A DNA stretch of 64,000 bases. Source: JBBSJZ01 sp041739875. GTDB taxonomy: Bacteria > Planctomycetota > Planctomycetia > Pirellulales > Pirellulaceae. Below are positions 1 through 8,350 of this stretch, in pieces. The position numbers and the translations under genes were made by a program. Within the stretch, counting starts at the first letter, position 1. Each line of letters begins with the position of its first letter. The notes below the pieces were generated by a model that did not search any database, was not told the DNA's origin, and worked only from the letters and a program-made list of their open reading frames with translations. The stretch lies in NCBI GenBank assembly GCA_041739875.1, contig JBGSNA010000208.1, positions 1 through 64,000 of the forward strand. The letters are read 5' to 3'.

Positions 1-846
1 AAAGATCGTCGGCAGGACGCTGACGCGAAGGTCGACGGGGTGACCACCGACCATCAATTCGATTCGACCGTCTTGAGGCATGCGGCGCTCGGCGATATCG
101 AGGTTCGCCATCACTTTCACGCGTGTCGTGATCGCGAACGCTAGGTGACGTGGTGGTGGCACCATTTCGTACAACACGCCTTCGGCCTTGATCCGGATTC
201 GGAATTCGTCTTCGAACGGTTCAAAGTGGATGTCGCTCGCGTGGTCCTTGATCGCCAACAACAGCACCATGTTCAACAGCTTGCGGACGGGGGCCGAGTC
301 CGCGAGCGCTTCGACGTTGGTGAGGTTGAATTTTTCGGATTGAAGTGCCGACACGGCCTTTTTGAGTTCCTCATCGTTGGCCAGTTCGGCGACCAATTTC
401 TCGACGCTTTCGGACTCGCTGTCGTAGTGCCGACCGATGGTTTGCATCACGTCGACTTCGGTGGCGATGACCATCGCGATGTCATAACCGAGGAACGTTC
501 GCAATTCGTCTTGAATGTTCAGATTCTGTGGATCGCAGGTCGCGACGGTGAGCGTATTGCGCTCGAACTTGATCGGCACGACTCGATACAATTGAGCCAT
601 CGTTTCAGTGATCCGGCCGAGCACTTCGGGCGGGATCTTGGCGTCTTCGAGAGACACCGTTTGCATCCCGAGTTGCTCCGCGAGCGCTTGGATTAATTGC
701 TCGCCGGTGATGAGTTGCATGTCCTCCGCAATCCGTCCAAGCAACATCCCCGCTTGTTGCTCTTGCTCCTCGAGTACGACTTCGAGTTGCTCATCGGTGA
801 GGAAACCGAGATCGACGAGAATCTGTCCGAGGCGACGAGTTGACAT
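1..846 (-). CDS. GspE/PilB-family secretion/pilus ATPase (3' end outside window)
   Basis: The first 282 residues of a type II secretion / type IV pilus assembly ATPase; the C-terminal half lies beyond base 1. It starts at ATG 846 (MSTRRLGQILVDLGFLTDEQ). The N-terminal T2SSE_N-type domain occupies about residues 1-150. The start of the catalytic region follows, with the family motif SDIHFEPFEDEFRIR near residue 225 and an AERRMPQDGRI segment near 260. The Walker A motif is not reached. Such ATPases power extension of the pilus or pseudopilus from the cytoplasmic face. It lies upstream of, and is codirectional with, pilT and a second GspE/PilB protein at 2727-4475, so this is part of a pilus/secretion locus. 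Whether it is GspE or PilB cannot be settled from this fragment. Confidence 0.88.
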   Translation of the reverse strand, partial: MSTRRLGQILVDLGFLTDEQLEVVLEEQEQQAGMLLGRIAEDMQLITGEQLIQALAEQLGMQTVSLEDAKIPPEVLGRITETMAQLYRVVPIKFERNTLTVATCDPQNLNIQDELRTFLGYDIAMVIATEVDVMQTIGRHYDSESESVEKLVAELANDEELKKAVSALQSEKFNLTNVEALADSAPVRKLLNMVLLLAIKDHASDIHFEPFEDEFRIRIKAEGVLYEMVPPPRHLAFAITTRVKVMANLDIAERRMPQDGRIELMVGGHPVDLRVSVLPTIF

Positions 847-860
847 AGGTATTCAGAAGT

Positions 861-888
861 CAGGTAACAGGAGTCAGGTAACAGGAGT
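861..888. repeat. 14-bp tandem repeat (2 copies)
   Basis: The unit CAGGTAACAGGAGT occurs at 861-874 and again at 875-888, followed by a decayed third copy. It lies in the pilT/pilB intergenic gap, just upstream of the ATG of the partial ATPase gene. Confidence 0.8.
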
Positions 889-950
889 CAGGAGTAACAA
901 CGTGTTCTCCATTCTCAATTTTCAATTCTCTATTTCTTTTTTTCGTTATC

Positions 951-2057
951 TCATTCTTCAGGGAGTGGAATTTGTTCGTCGACGCCACCACGGCGGAAGG
1001 CGACGATGCGTTTTGCCAAGTCATCGGGACGGTGGGCCTTGGCTAGAGCGTCTTCGACGGTGATGCGTTCTTCTTTCCAGTGGTTGAACAGGGCGTCGTC
1101 CATCAATTGCATGCCGAACTTGGCACCGGTCTGCATCGATGAATTGATCCGGAACGTTTTGTTCTCGCGAATCAGATTCGAGATACCGGAGGTCACCACG
1201 AGGACTTCATAGGCCGCGACCCGGCCGCCGCCGATTTTGGGAATCAGTGTCTGGGCGACAACACCGATGAGCGTACTGGCGAGTTGGGTCCGAATTTGGT
1301 CCTGCAAGTTGCCTGGGAATGCGTCGATGATCCGGTTGACGGTGCCTTGGGCGCTGTTCGTGTGCAGCGTGCCGAACACGACGTGGCCGGTTTCCGCAGC
1401 ACTGATCGCAGCCTCGATTGTTTCCAAATCGCGAAGCTCGCCGACGAGGATCACGTCTGGGTCTTGTCGCAGAGCACGTCGAATCGCTTCGGAGAAGCTG
1501 GGCACGTCGACACCGACTTCGCGTTGGTTGATCGTGCTTTCTTTGTGCTCGTGATAGAACTCGATCGGGTCTTCGATCGTGATGATGTGGTGGTCGACGG
1601 TCTCGTTGAGCAGGTTCACCAAACTGGCAAGCGTCGTACTTTTACCGCTGCCCGTTGGGCCGGTGACAAGAAACAGGCCCCGCGGACGGTGGATCATCTT
1701 CACGACGATCTCGGGCAGTCCGAGTTGTTCGGGGGTCAGCTTGTCGTTGGGGATTTGGCGGAGCACCATCGAGATGAATCCGCGTTGCTTGAACACCGAG
1801 ACGCGGAATCGAGCGAGGTCACCGAAGGCAAAGCCAAAGTCGGTGCTTCCCGATTCTTGCAATTCGCGTTGACAGCGTTCAGGTGTGATGCTCTTCATCA
1901 ACGAAACCGCATCCTCGCCTTCGAGCGTTTTGGTCTCGAGTTTCCGCATGCGACCGTGCAGGCGGAACACAGGCGGCTGGCCAACGACGATGTGAATGTC
2001 GCTGACGCCCTGCTTCACGGCGGCTTGCAGCAGTTTGTCGATCAGGACGGTGGCCAT
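951..2057 (-). CDS. pilT: PilT-family pilus retraction ATPase
   Basis: A 368-residue protein, the normal length for PilT, the hexameric ATPase that depolymerises type IV pili and drives twitching motility. Walker A GPTGSGKS is at residues 133-140. An Asp-box region (ITIEDPIEFYH), Walker B (DVILVGELRD) and a His-box (TGHVVFGTLHTNSA) follow in the expected order. The N-terminal PAS-like part carries SDIHIVVGQPPVFRLHG. The start is ATG 2057. It sits between two GspE/PilB-type ATPases on the same strand, matching an extension/retraction motor set. The C-terminal AIRAG-type signature is not obvious, so a PilU-like paralogue is possible. Confidence 0.93.
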   Translation of the reverse strand: MATVLIDKLLQAAVKQGVSDIHIVVGQPPVFRLHGRMRKLETKTLEGEDAVSLMKSITPERCQRELQESGSTDFGFAFGDLARFRVSVFKQRGFISMVLRQIPNDKLTPEQLGLPEIVVKMIHRPRGLFLVTGPTGSGKSTTLASLVNLLNETVDHHIITIEDPIEFYHEHKESTINQREVGVDVPSFSEAIRRALRQDPDVILVGELRDLETIEAAISAAETGHVVFGTLHTNSAQGTVNRIIDAFPGNLQDQIRTQLASTLIGVVAQTLIPKIGGGRVAAYEVLVVTSGISNLIRENKTFRINSSMQTGAKFGMQLMDDALFNHWKEERITVEDALAKAHRPDDLAKRIVAFRRGGVDEQIPLPEE

Positions 2058-2726
2058 GGGGATTCCTTCGAGTTTCAGCCCGAATGCATGTCAAGGTGTT
2101 ATGCAAATCGGGATATTGAGTGGTAGAAGCTGGCTGTAAGGTGACAGGTCGGCTGAGTAATTCAGCAAACACGCCTGGCCGACCGTGCCGATGAAGCTGC
2201 GTACGACGAGGAGTTGTTCACGTAAAGATCGGGCGGAAATAAGTGTCGGGTACCTTTTGCCGGGAACCGGCCCTTCGGGTGCTTCGCAAAAAAGGTACCC
2301 GACACTTATTTCCCGCTCTGAAATGTTCTGTGATAAGTGCTGCGTGAAGGAATCGCGATTGGGTCAGTAACGATCGACGAGGAAAAATAATAGAATGAAT
2401 CAATCGAGTCGTTACCGAATGTCGTCGACTTCTTGCCGCCGACTAGTCATTATCTCTCGCCGCGATCAAAACACAAAGAAAAGACCCTAAAAGGTTCTCG
2501 TGGGATGGATTCATCCCCATGACCGAGCGACAGCCCATGTTCGGCAATTACCGCCGAGTCTGGATGGTGGCCATGAATCCAAGCGGCTCACGTGGGTGTG
2601 TTGAATGCGGCTCGTTCGGCCGGGTTGGCTGGTGATGAATTTTGCCCATTCGTGCTCAAACGGACTCCATTTTGGTGTCCTTTTTCCAGCCCGGCGCGCG
2701 TCCGGAGATCGGTGTCTATACGGGCT
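2058..2726. other. Intergenic gap with REP-like hairpin
   Basis: There is no convincing gene. The short reading frames here lack start signals and family resemblance. The one clear structure is the long inverted repeat at 2235-2313. The rest probably holds the pilT promoter and the 3' trailer of the upstream ATPase gene. Confidence 0.6.
2235..2313. repeat. REP-like palindrome with 24-bp perfect arms
   Basis: The left arm at 2235-2258 (GGAAATAAGTGTCGGGTACC then TTTT) is the exact reverse complement of the right arm at 2290-2313. The 31-base loop contains a second, imperfect TTTTGC/GCAAAA pairing. The structure is far longer than a terminator and has no U-tract. Its size and form resemble REP/REPIN elements mobilised by REP-associated tyrosine transposases, but no transposase lies in the window. 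Confidence 0.85.
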
Positions 2727-4475
2727 TTAGAGGCTCTGCAAGTCTTTCACGATGTGGGCCAAGGCGAGGTGTTCTTGCTCAGTCTTTTTGGCGACTCGAT
2801 AGACCTCTTCGAAGGTCGTAATTCCGCGAATCACTTTGAGCATGCCGTCGGCGTAAAGGGTTGACATGCCGTTGTTTATGGCTGCGGTACGGATGGTTTT
2901 GCTGTCGGTGCCTTTGAACATCAATTCACGCATTTTATTGTTCACCAACATCAGCTCGTAAATCCCGATTCGACCCCGGTATCCCTTGCGTCCGCAGTAC
3001 GCGCAACCCTTGCCGCGACAGAACTCTGCTTGCTTGACCATCTCGGGCGGCAACCCTGAGTCAGCGATCACGCTCTCGGATGGCTGGTACCTGACTTTGC
3101 AGCGGGGGCAAATCGTCCGCACTAGCCGCTGGGCCAAAACCGCGATCACGCTGCTAGCCACCATATAGGCTGGGACACCGATGTCCACCATGCGTGATAT
3201 AGCACTGGGCGCATCGTTCGTGTGCAGTGTGCTGAATACCAGGTGTCCAGTTAAAGAAGCTTGGATTCCCATCGAAGCCGTCTCATGATCTCGCATTTCA
3301 CCCACGAGGATGACGTTGGGCGCTTGTCGAAGCATCGCCCGAATGATGAGGGCAAAGTCGAGGCCGATTTGGTGTCGCACTTCGACTTGGTTGACGCCTG
3401 GCAAGTAGTATTCGACGGGGTCTTCCGCCGTGATGATCTTGCGGTCTGGGCGGTTGAGGGCGTTGAGGGAAGCGTAGAGTGTTGTTGTTTTTCCGGATCC
3501 CGTTGGGCCGGTGACGAGCACGATTCCGTTGGGGCGACGGATCAAGTTGTTCATGTTGCGGAAGTCGCGTTCCGACAGACCGAGTTGTCGCACGCCGACT
3601 TTGATGTTGTCGCGATCGAGCAATCGCATCACGACGGACTGGCCGTGGTTGGTCGGGATGATGCTGACTCGCAAATCGAGCTGTTTGTCGCCGACGGTGA
3701 TCTTGATCCGTCCGTCCGTGGGGCGGCGTTTTTCTGAAATATCGATCTTCGCCAAAATCTTAATCCGGGCGACGATCGCGGTGAGCATCCGGCGGGGGGC
3801 ATTCTCACGCTCGACGCAAACGCCATCGATTCGATACCGGATGCGCACGCGATCTTCGAAGGGTTCAACGTGGATATCGCTGGCTCGTAACTGAACGGCT
3901 TCGGCGATCATCAAGTTGACCAATCGGACGACTGGGGCGCTGGAATCGTCAACGGTTTCGTTGCCGCCTCCGCCGCCATCGCCTTCGGTTTCAGTGAAGT
4001 CGATTGCGGTGTCGGTGAATTCTTGGAGCATCGAGTCCGCCGATTCGCCTTCGACCTGGCCATAGTACTGGTTGATCGCCCCCAGAATGGTCTCTTTGGG
4101 CGCCAAGGCGGTTTCGATTTTGCGATTCAGGATAAAGCGGAGTTTTTCGATGGTTTCGATATCGAACGGATTGCTGATCAGGACCGTTAGCGCGCCGTCT
4201 TCGTCTTTGTACGGAAGGACAGTATTTTCGCGGGCGACGGACTCGGGGACCAATTCGATGACGTTTTCGGGGATCTTGATTTTGGCTAGATCGACGTAGG
4301 GGATCTTGTGGAACTTGGCCATCGCCTTGGCGACTTGGTCTGGCAGCGCGTATTCCAGCTTGATCAGTACCGCGCCCACATCAGCGTTGGTGTCACGGGA
4401 AATTTTCTCGGCTTCCGAAAGCTGATCGAGGCTGATGACGCCGGCTTTGATCAACAGGTCCGTGTAGTCCTGCAT
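2727..4475 (-). CDS. pilB: GspE/PilB-family pilus assembly ATPase
   Basis: A 582-residue type IV pilus / type II secretion assembly ATPase. The start is taken at ATG 4475 (MQDYTDLLIKAGVISLDQLS). The frame is open further upstream, but those extra 24 residues do not look like the family. The N-terminal T2SSE_N domain covers about 1-150, followed by an acidic/Gly linker at 160-178 with five consecutive Gly. The catalytic core has SDIHVEPFEDRVRIRY near 200, Walker A GPTGSGKT at 323-330, Walker B VILVGEMRD near 390 and the His-box HLVFSTLHTND. The zinc-binding tetracysteine is present (C456, C459, C491, C494), as expected for extension ATPases and absent from PilT. It presumably works with pilT downstream. 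Confidence 0.93.
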   Translation of the reverse strand: MQDYTDLLIKAGVISLDQLSEAEKISRDTNADVGAVLIKLEYALPDQVAKAMAKFHKIPYVDLAKIKIPENVIELVPESVARENTVLPYKDEDGALTVLISNPFDIETIEKLRFILNRKIETALAPKETILGAINQYYGQVEGESADSMLQEFTDTAIDFTETEGDGGGGGNETVDDSSAPVVRLVNLMIAEAVQLRASDIHVEPFEDRVRIRYRIDGVCVERENAPRRMLTAIVARIKILAKIDISEKRRPTDGRIKITVGDKQLDLRVSIIPTNHGQSVVMRLLDRDNIKVGVRQLGLSERDFRNMNNLIRRPNGIVLVTGPTGSGKTTTLYASLNALNRPDRKIITAEDPVEYYLPGVNQVEVRHQIGLDFALIIRAMLRQAPNVILVGEMRDHETASMGIQASLTGHLVFSTLHTNDAPSAISRMVDIGVPAYMVASSVIAVLAQRLVRTICPRCKVRYQPSESVIADSGLPPEMVKQAEFCRGKGCAYCGRKGYRGRIGIYELMLVNNKMRELMFKGTDSKTIRTAAINNGMSTLYADGMLKVIRGITTFEEVYRVAKKTEQEHLALAHIVKDLQSL

Positions 4476-4579
4476 CGCTGGGCTCTTCCGAGTTGTTTTG
4501 GGAGTTGAAATGGAGAAGAGGGGGGAGTTCCATCTACAGGATACCATCGACCCGAGGGAACTGCATCAAGGAAGTTGGG

Positions 4580-4618
4580 GTTAGTTGCTAGCGGTTAGTT
4601 GCTAGTTGCTAGTTGCTA
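4580..4618. repeat. GTTGCTA heptamer repeats covering the tgt stop codon
   Basis: Five near-tandem copies of AGTTGCT(A) lie between pilB and tgt, the last ones perfectly spaced at 7 bp. The tgt TAG (complement of 4616-4618) lies in the final copy. A lone copy also occurs near 56162. Confidence 0.8.
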
Positions 4619-5740
4619 AGACTTGGCCCAGCCTTGTTTTTTTCGGGCTGCGTAGTCGGCAAAGGTGTCGGATTCGATGGCCTCGCGGGCTTCGCGCATC
4701 AATTGCTGGTAGTAGGTCAGATTGTGCAGGGAGAGCAGGATTGGCCCGAGCATTTCGCCGGCGACGAAGAGGTGGCGGAGGTAACCGCGGCTGTGGCGAC
4801 AGGCCAGGCACGGACAATCGGCTTGGAGCGGCGAGGTGTCTTCGCGGTGAACGGAGTTCTTGAGCTTGAGTGGGCCGGTGTCCGTGAACGCGAGTCCGTT
4901 GCGTCCGTTGCGGGTGGGCATCACGCAATCAAACAGGTCGATACCGCGAGCGACGCTTTCGAGTAGATCGATTGGTCGGCCAACGCCCATCAAGTAGCGC
5001 GGTTTTTCGGCGGGCAGCGACGGGCAGGTCGCGGCGGTGATGCGGTACATGTCTTCGGGGGCTTCACCCACGCTGAGGCCGCCAACGGCAAATCCATCGA
5101 ACGGCATCGTCGCCAGTTCGCGGGCGCATTGTTGGCGAAGCGTTGCGTCGAGTCCGCCTTGAACAATGGCGAACCGAGCCTGGTCATCGCGGGTGGCGGC
5201 ATGAAGGCATCGAAGGGCCCAGCGAATGGAACGCTCGGTCGCGTCTTGGACGGCGGCGGGTTCTGCGGGAAGTGCGATGACATGATCGAGAACCATTGCC
5301 ACGTCGCTGCCGAGAGCTTCTTGGATCTCGATCGAGAGTTCAGGCGTGAGTCGGATTTTTGCTCCGTCGATGTGGCTGCGAAACGTCGCCGCTTCTTCGG
5401 TGACTTGGTTGATCGCCCCGAGGCTGAAGATTTGGAAGCCGCCGCTATCGGTGAGGATCGGGCCGTCCCAGCCGCTCATGGCGTGCAAGCCGCCGAGTCG
5501 TCGAACGGTCTCGTGACCGGGGCGAAGAGCCAAGTGGTAGGTGTTGCCCAGGATCATGTCGGCGCCGGTCGCGCGGACTTGATCGATCGTTAGCCCCTTG
5601 ACGGTTCCCTGGGTGCCAACAGGCATGAACCCCGGGGTTTGCACGGGGCCACGCGGTGTCAAAAAAACACCGCGACGTGCCTGGGTGGTCGCGTCGCGGT
5701 GTTGAAGTTCAAAGCGAAACTGGGACAACTCAGTCGCCAC
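4616..5740 (-). CDS. tgt: Queuine tRNA-ribosyltransferase
   Basis: tRNA-guanine transglycosylase, which exchanges guanine 34 for preQ1 in GUN-anticodon tRNAs during queuosine synthesis. Visible motifs are FMPVGTQGTVKG near the N-terminus, the substrate-pocket DSGGFQIFSL, the catalytic-Asp loop FDCVMPTRNGRNG and the zinc site CPCLACRHSRGYLRHLF with a distal His in LSLHNL. The frame has no internal ATG near the family start. I place the start at GTG 5740, giving 374 residues (the E. coli enzyme has 375). TTG 5728 is an alternative. Either start overlaps or abuts the TGA of the TPR-alphaCTD gene (5730-5732), so the two genes are probably translationally coupled. Confidence 0.93.
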   Translation of the reverse strand: MATELSQFRFELQHRDATTQARRGVFLTPRGPVQTPGFMPVGTQGTVKGLTIDQVRATGADMILGNTYHLALRPGHETVRRLGGLHAMSGWDGPILTDSGGFQIFSLGAINQVTEEAATFRSHIDGAKIRLTPELSIEIQEALGSDVAMVLDHVIALPAEPAAVQDATERSIRWALRCLHAATRDDQARFAIVQGGLDATLRQQCARELATMPFDGFAVGGLSVGEAPEDMYRITAATCPSLPAEKPRYLMGVGRPIDLLESVARGIDLFDCVMPTRNGRNGLAFTDTGPLKLKNSVHREDTSPLQADCPCLACRHSRGYLRHLFVAGEMLGPILLSLHNLTYYQQLMREAREAIESDTFADYAARKKQGWAKS

Positions 5741-7061
5741 GCATCTTGAGGCCAAGGTCGGTGAGTTTCTCGCGGACCTCATTCAAGCTTGTCACGCCGA
5801 AGTTCTTGCACTCGAGCATGTCGTCGCCTGTTTTGCGAACGAGTTCGCCGATCGTGTTGATTTGGAGCCGGGCCATGCACTTGCGAGCACGAACGGACAA
5901 GTTCAAATCAGCAATCGGCCGTTCGAGCAACGCTTGCTCGTCGGGCGACATGTGGCTGGTGTCGATCGGTGGATCGTTGCTCTTCTTTTCGTGAGCGAAC
6001 TGGCCGAGCGACAGACCTTTGCTCGTCAGCATTTCGCGAATTTCGTAAAGGCTCGTTTCGCCGAAGTTTTTGCTGCTGAGCAGTTCCGCTTCGCTGGTTC
6101 GAGTCAGATCGCCAATCGTTTCGATGCCCATCTTTTGCAAGCAGTTGCGGCTGCGAACGCTGAGTTCGAAGTTCGCGACGGGCATGTTGAGCATTTGTGC
6201 CAAGCGATCGTTCTTTCGCTGGGCTTCCTCGTCGTACAGCATGTTTCCGGTCGCCGAGGCGTCCTTCATGTACAGCTGGGTGCGCGGGTGCTCGGGATGG
6301 CAATCCAGGATCCGCTTGTAGCAGCCCTGAGCTTTTTCGTACTGGTTGTTGTCCTCGTACATCAGCCCGAGGTTGACCAAGGCGCCGATCCCTGTGGGGA
6401 AGGCTTTTGCAGCACGCTCGTACAGTCCGAGAGCTTCGGGATCGTTTCCGACGCGGTCATTTTCTAGGGCCAGTCCGAACAACGCGCCAGCATGGTTGGG
6501 GTCTGTGTTCACGGCGCGTTCATACAACGCGATCGCTTCGTCCATGCGTCCACCGACGGCAGCGACGGTCGCGGCACGTTGGTACATATAGTCAGCGGTT
6601 TGTTCCGAGGGCCCGAAAATGTTGTCAAGCAAGTTCATTGCTTGTTCGGTGCGTCCGGAGTAGCGGTGCGATTCGGCGATCCCGATCTTGCACTGATCGT
6701 CGTTATAGCCGGACTTTTGTGCAAGCTCGTAGGACGTGATTGCGTTGTCGTAATCACCGAGTTCGAACAGACAGCGAGCTTGATAGAACAGTGCCATCGC
6801 ACCGCCATCGGCAGTTCGAAGGGTGTCCAGTGACGTGCGGAAACGACCGAGCAAAAATTGGCTAACGCCCATCTTCGTTCGGCCGGACGGGCTCAGAGAC
6901 TCGTCCAGTTCCATATCGTTGACCGCATCCCGGAGTTCCGAGAAATGGGCATAATTGGAGGTAATTGCAGTACGAATTGTGCCCACGTCGGCAGGGCCGA
7001 ACGAATTGTTGGCGAGCACAAATTCCCTCAAGTCGAGTACATCAACGTCGACTTCACTCAT
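5730..7061 (-). CDS. TPR protein with two RNA polymerase alpha-CTD modules
   Basis: A 443-residue cytoplasmic protein starting at ATG 7061 (MSEVDVDVLDLREFVLANNS). About six TPR-like helical pairs fill residues 60-270. Two alpha-CTD modules follow at about 294-352 and 383-441. The first reads ELSVRSRNCLQKMGIETIGD then a NFGETSLYEIRE hairpin. It keeps the E. coli DNA-contact equivalents R265, N268, C269, G296, S299 and E302, while K298 is Thr. The second keeps R265, C269, G296, S299 and E302, but N268 is Lys and K298 is Thr. There is no alpha N-terminal assembly domain, so it is not rpoA. By inference it could dock on UP-element DNA or on activators and link them to TPR partners. It directly precedes and overlaps tgt. 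Confidence 0.9.
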   Translation of the reverse strand: MSEVDVDVLDLREFVLANNSFGPADVGTIRTAITSNYAHFSELRDAVNDMELDESLSPSGRTKMGVSQFLLGRFRTSLDTLRTADGGAMALFYQARCLFELGDYDNAITSYELAQKSGYNDDQCKIGIAESHRYSGRTEQAMNLLDNIFGPSEQTADYMYQRAATVAAVGGRMDEAIALYERAVNTDPNHAGALFGLALENDRVGNDPEALGLYERAAKAFPTGIGALVNLGLMYEDNNQYEKAQGCYKRILDCHPEHPRTQLYMKDASATGNMLYDEEAQRKNDRLAQMLNMPVANFELSVRSRNCLQKMGIETIGDLTRTSEAELLSSKNFGETSLYEIREMLTSKGLSLGQFAHEKKSNDPPIDTSHMSPDEQALLERPIADLNLSVRARKCMARLQINTIGELVRKTGDDMLECKNFGVTSLNEVREKLTDLGLKMRGD

Positions 7062-7158
7062 CGAGACGGATCTCCCGCCTCCGGACTGGCGGAGGCTTTG
7101 TGGTTTCGGATCAGAGTGTTTCAAATGCCCTTTTGACATTCTTTTTTAATCACCCAAG

Positions 7159-7232
7159 AGCCAGCGGTGGGACTCGAACCCACGACCCTCGCATTACGAA
7201 TGCGATGCTCTACCAATTGAAGCTACGCTGGC
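7159..7232 (-). tRNA. tRNA-Thr (CGT)
   Basis: Read on the minus strand, a full cloverleaf forms. The acceptor stem is GCCAGCG/CGCTGGC with discriminator T. The D arm contains TTGGTAGAGC. The anticodon stem TCGCA/TGCGA carries the loop TTCGTAA, giving anticodon CGT. The variable loop has 5 bases, and the T arm is GTGGG-TTCGAGT-CCCAC. The length is 74 bases including the discriminator, and no CCA end is encoded. Confidence 0.96.
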
Positions 7233-7328
7233 TATAGCTGCTGTTTAGACGAAAACGAAAACAATCAAACGGGCACAATCAAACGAACACAAGCAAACGA
7301 CATGATGATGTGGTGCGATAGCGTCATG

Positions 7329-7391
7329 ATTTTACGCAATGACGAACCAATTTTACGCAATCGCCATTTTACGCAACGCCATTTTACGCAA
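7329..7391. repeat. Four direct copies of ATTTTACGCAA
   Basis: Exact 11-bp copies start at 7329, 7350, 7366 and 7381, so the spacing shrinks from 21 to 16 to 15 bp. The last three copies are separated by a TCGCC/CGCC spacer. They lie between the end of rpiB and the 5' side of the tRNA gene. They look like iterons or slipped duplications, and they are too short and too few for a CRISPR array. Confidence 0.85.
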
Positions 7392-7512
7392 CAACGTCAT
7401 GCCGTGGCAGCGAGTCCGCTTCCAGAAAGTGAAAATGGGTGTGCCAATCCGAAGAAAATACGGTTTGTGAGTGATTTTCGTCAAGGGCCAGCCCAGAAAC
7501 GTCCCGTTTTGG

Positions 7513-7995
7513 CTAGCTTTCGTAGCCTTCCAAGCCGAATTCTTCCAGCTTGAGCACTTTGTCGAGACGCCGCTGGTGACGTTCTTGAGGTTCGTAGGTG
7601 GCTCGCAAGAACGCAGCAATGATCTCGAAGGCCAGTTCTGGGCCGATCACGCGGGCACCGATGCACAGGACGTTCATGTCGTCATGCTCGACGCCTTGGT
7701 GGGCCGAGTACGTGTCGTGGCAAAGTGAGGCACGGATACCGCTGATTTTGTTGGCTGCGACGCTCACGCCAACGCCACTGCCGCACACCAGGATGCCTTT
7801 GTCGGCTCGACCGCTGAGGATTTCTCGACCGACGGCGACAGCAAAGTCCGGGTAGTCGGAGCTGGATTCGTCGAAGCCGCCGCAGTCAGTGAGCGATGAA
7901 ACGAACGCTCCGAATTTTTCCACCACGATGCGTTTGAGGGGGAAGCCGGCATGGTCTCCGCCGACAGCAATGCGGATGGGCAAGGTTTGGGTCAT
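7513..7995 (-). CDS. rpiB: Ribose-5-phosphate isomerase B
   Basis: A 160-residue LacA/RpiB-fold isomerase that interconverts ribose-5-P and ribulose-5-P in the pentose phosphate pathway. The phosphate-binding N-terminus IAVGGDHAGFPLK, the catalytic-Cys loop VCGSGVGVSVAANK and the ASLCHDTYSAHQGVEHDDMN segment with a conserved His are all present. GARVIGPELA lies near the C-terminus. The length matches the family (about 145-160). The start is ATG 7995. It is a single gene and reads towards the tRNA and the ATTTTACGCAA repeats. Confidence 0.94.
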   Translation of the reverse strand: MTQTLPIRIAVGGDHAGFPLKRIVVEKFGAFVSSLTDCGGFDESSSDYPDFAVAVGREILSGRADKGILVCGSGVGVSVAANKISGIRASLCHDTYSAHQGVEHDDMNVLCIGARVIGPELAFEIIAAFLRATYEPQERHQRRLDKVLKLEEFGLEGYES

Positions 7996-8350
7996 GGATC
8001 GAAAGCCGGCTGGGGCGAGAAAGAGACGACTGGTGGACGTTCTACAGTCTTAACTTCGACCGCAGCGAAAAGCCACTGGGGCGCAGCGAAATGCCTCTGG
8101 GGCGAGGCAAACGGCTTGAAGGTGGTGCGGCGAACGGCGGGCGTGTGAAACATCGCTGAATATGCCAATTTACTTGCAAATGGGGCGGACAGCTGTTGTG
8201 ACGTTTTTTCCGCTTTGATAGGTTACCGGGCTATCTTCGAGCGCGCATTGTGCGCGTTCGTCCGACCGAACCCCTTTCGCTAACCCCCTTTCAGTCTTCG
8301 CTCCCTCTTTCGGTCCTGGTGAGCGGCTGGAACCTCTTGGTATTTGCTTT
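7996..8350. other. rpiB/rpsA divergent intergenic region
   Basis: This gap must contain both promoters. It has direct repeats of CGCAGCGAAA (near 8061 and 8092) and of CTGGGGCG (three copies). The short palindrome CGAGCGCGCATTGTGCGCGTTCG lies near 8238-8260. No reading frame here looks coding. The rpsA start lacks a nearby Shine-Dalgarno sequence. Confidence 0.55.

Noticed and set aside
5730..7061. rpoA
   Set aside because: The assembly N-terminal domain is absent and TPRs take its place. There are two CTDs, and no ribosomal protein genes are nearby.
6965..7237. Plus-strand frame ending in GGTRTHDPRITNAML
   Set aside because: This peptide is the antisense translation of the tRNA-Thr gene, a well known annotation artefact.
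7329..7391. CRISPR array
   Set aside because: The repeats are 11 bp with 4-10 base spacers, far below CRISPR dimensions, and no cas gene is present.
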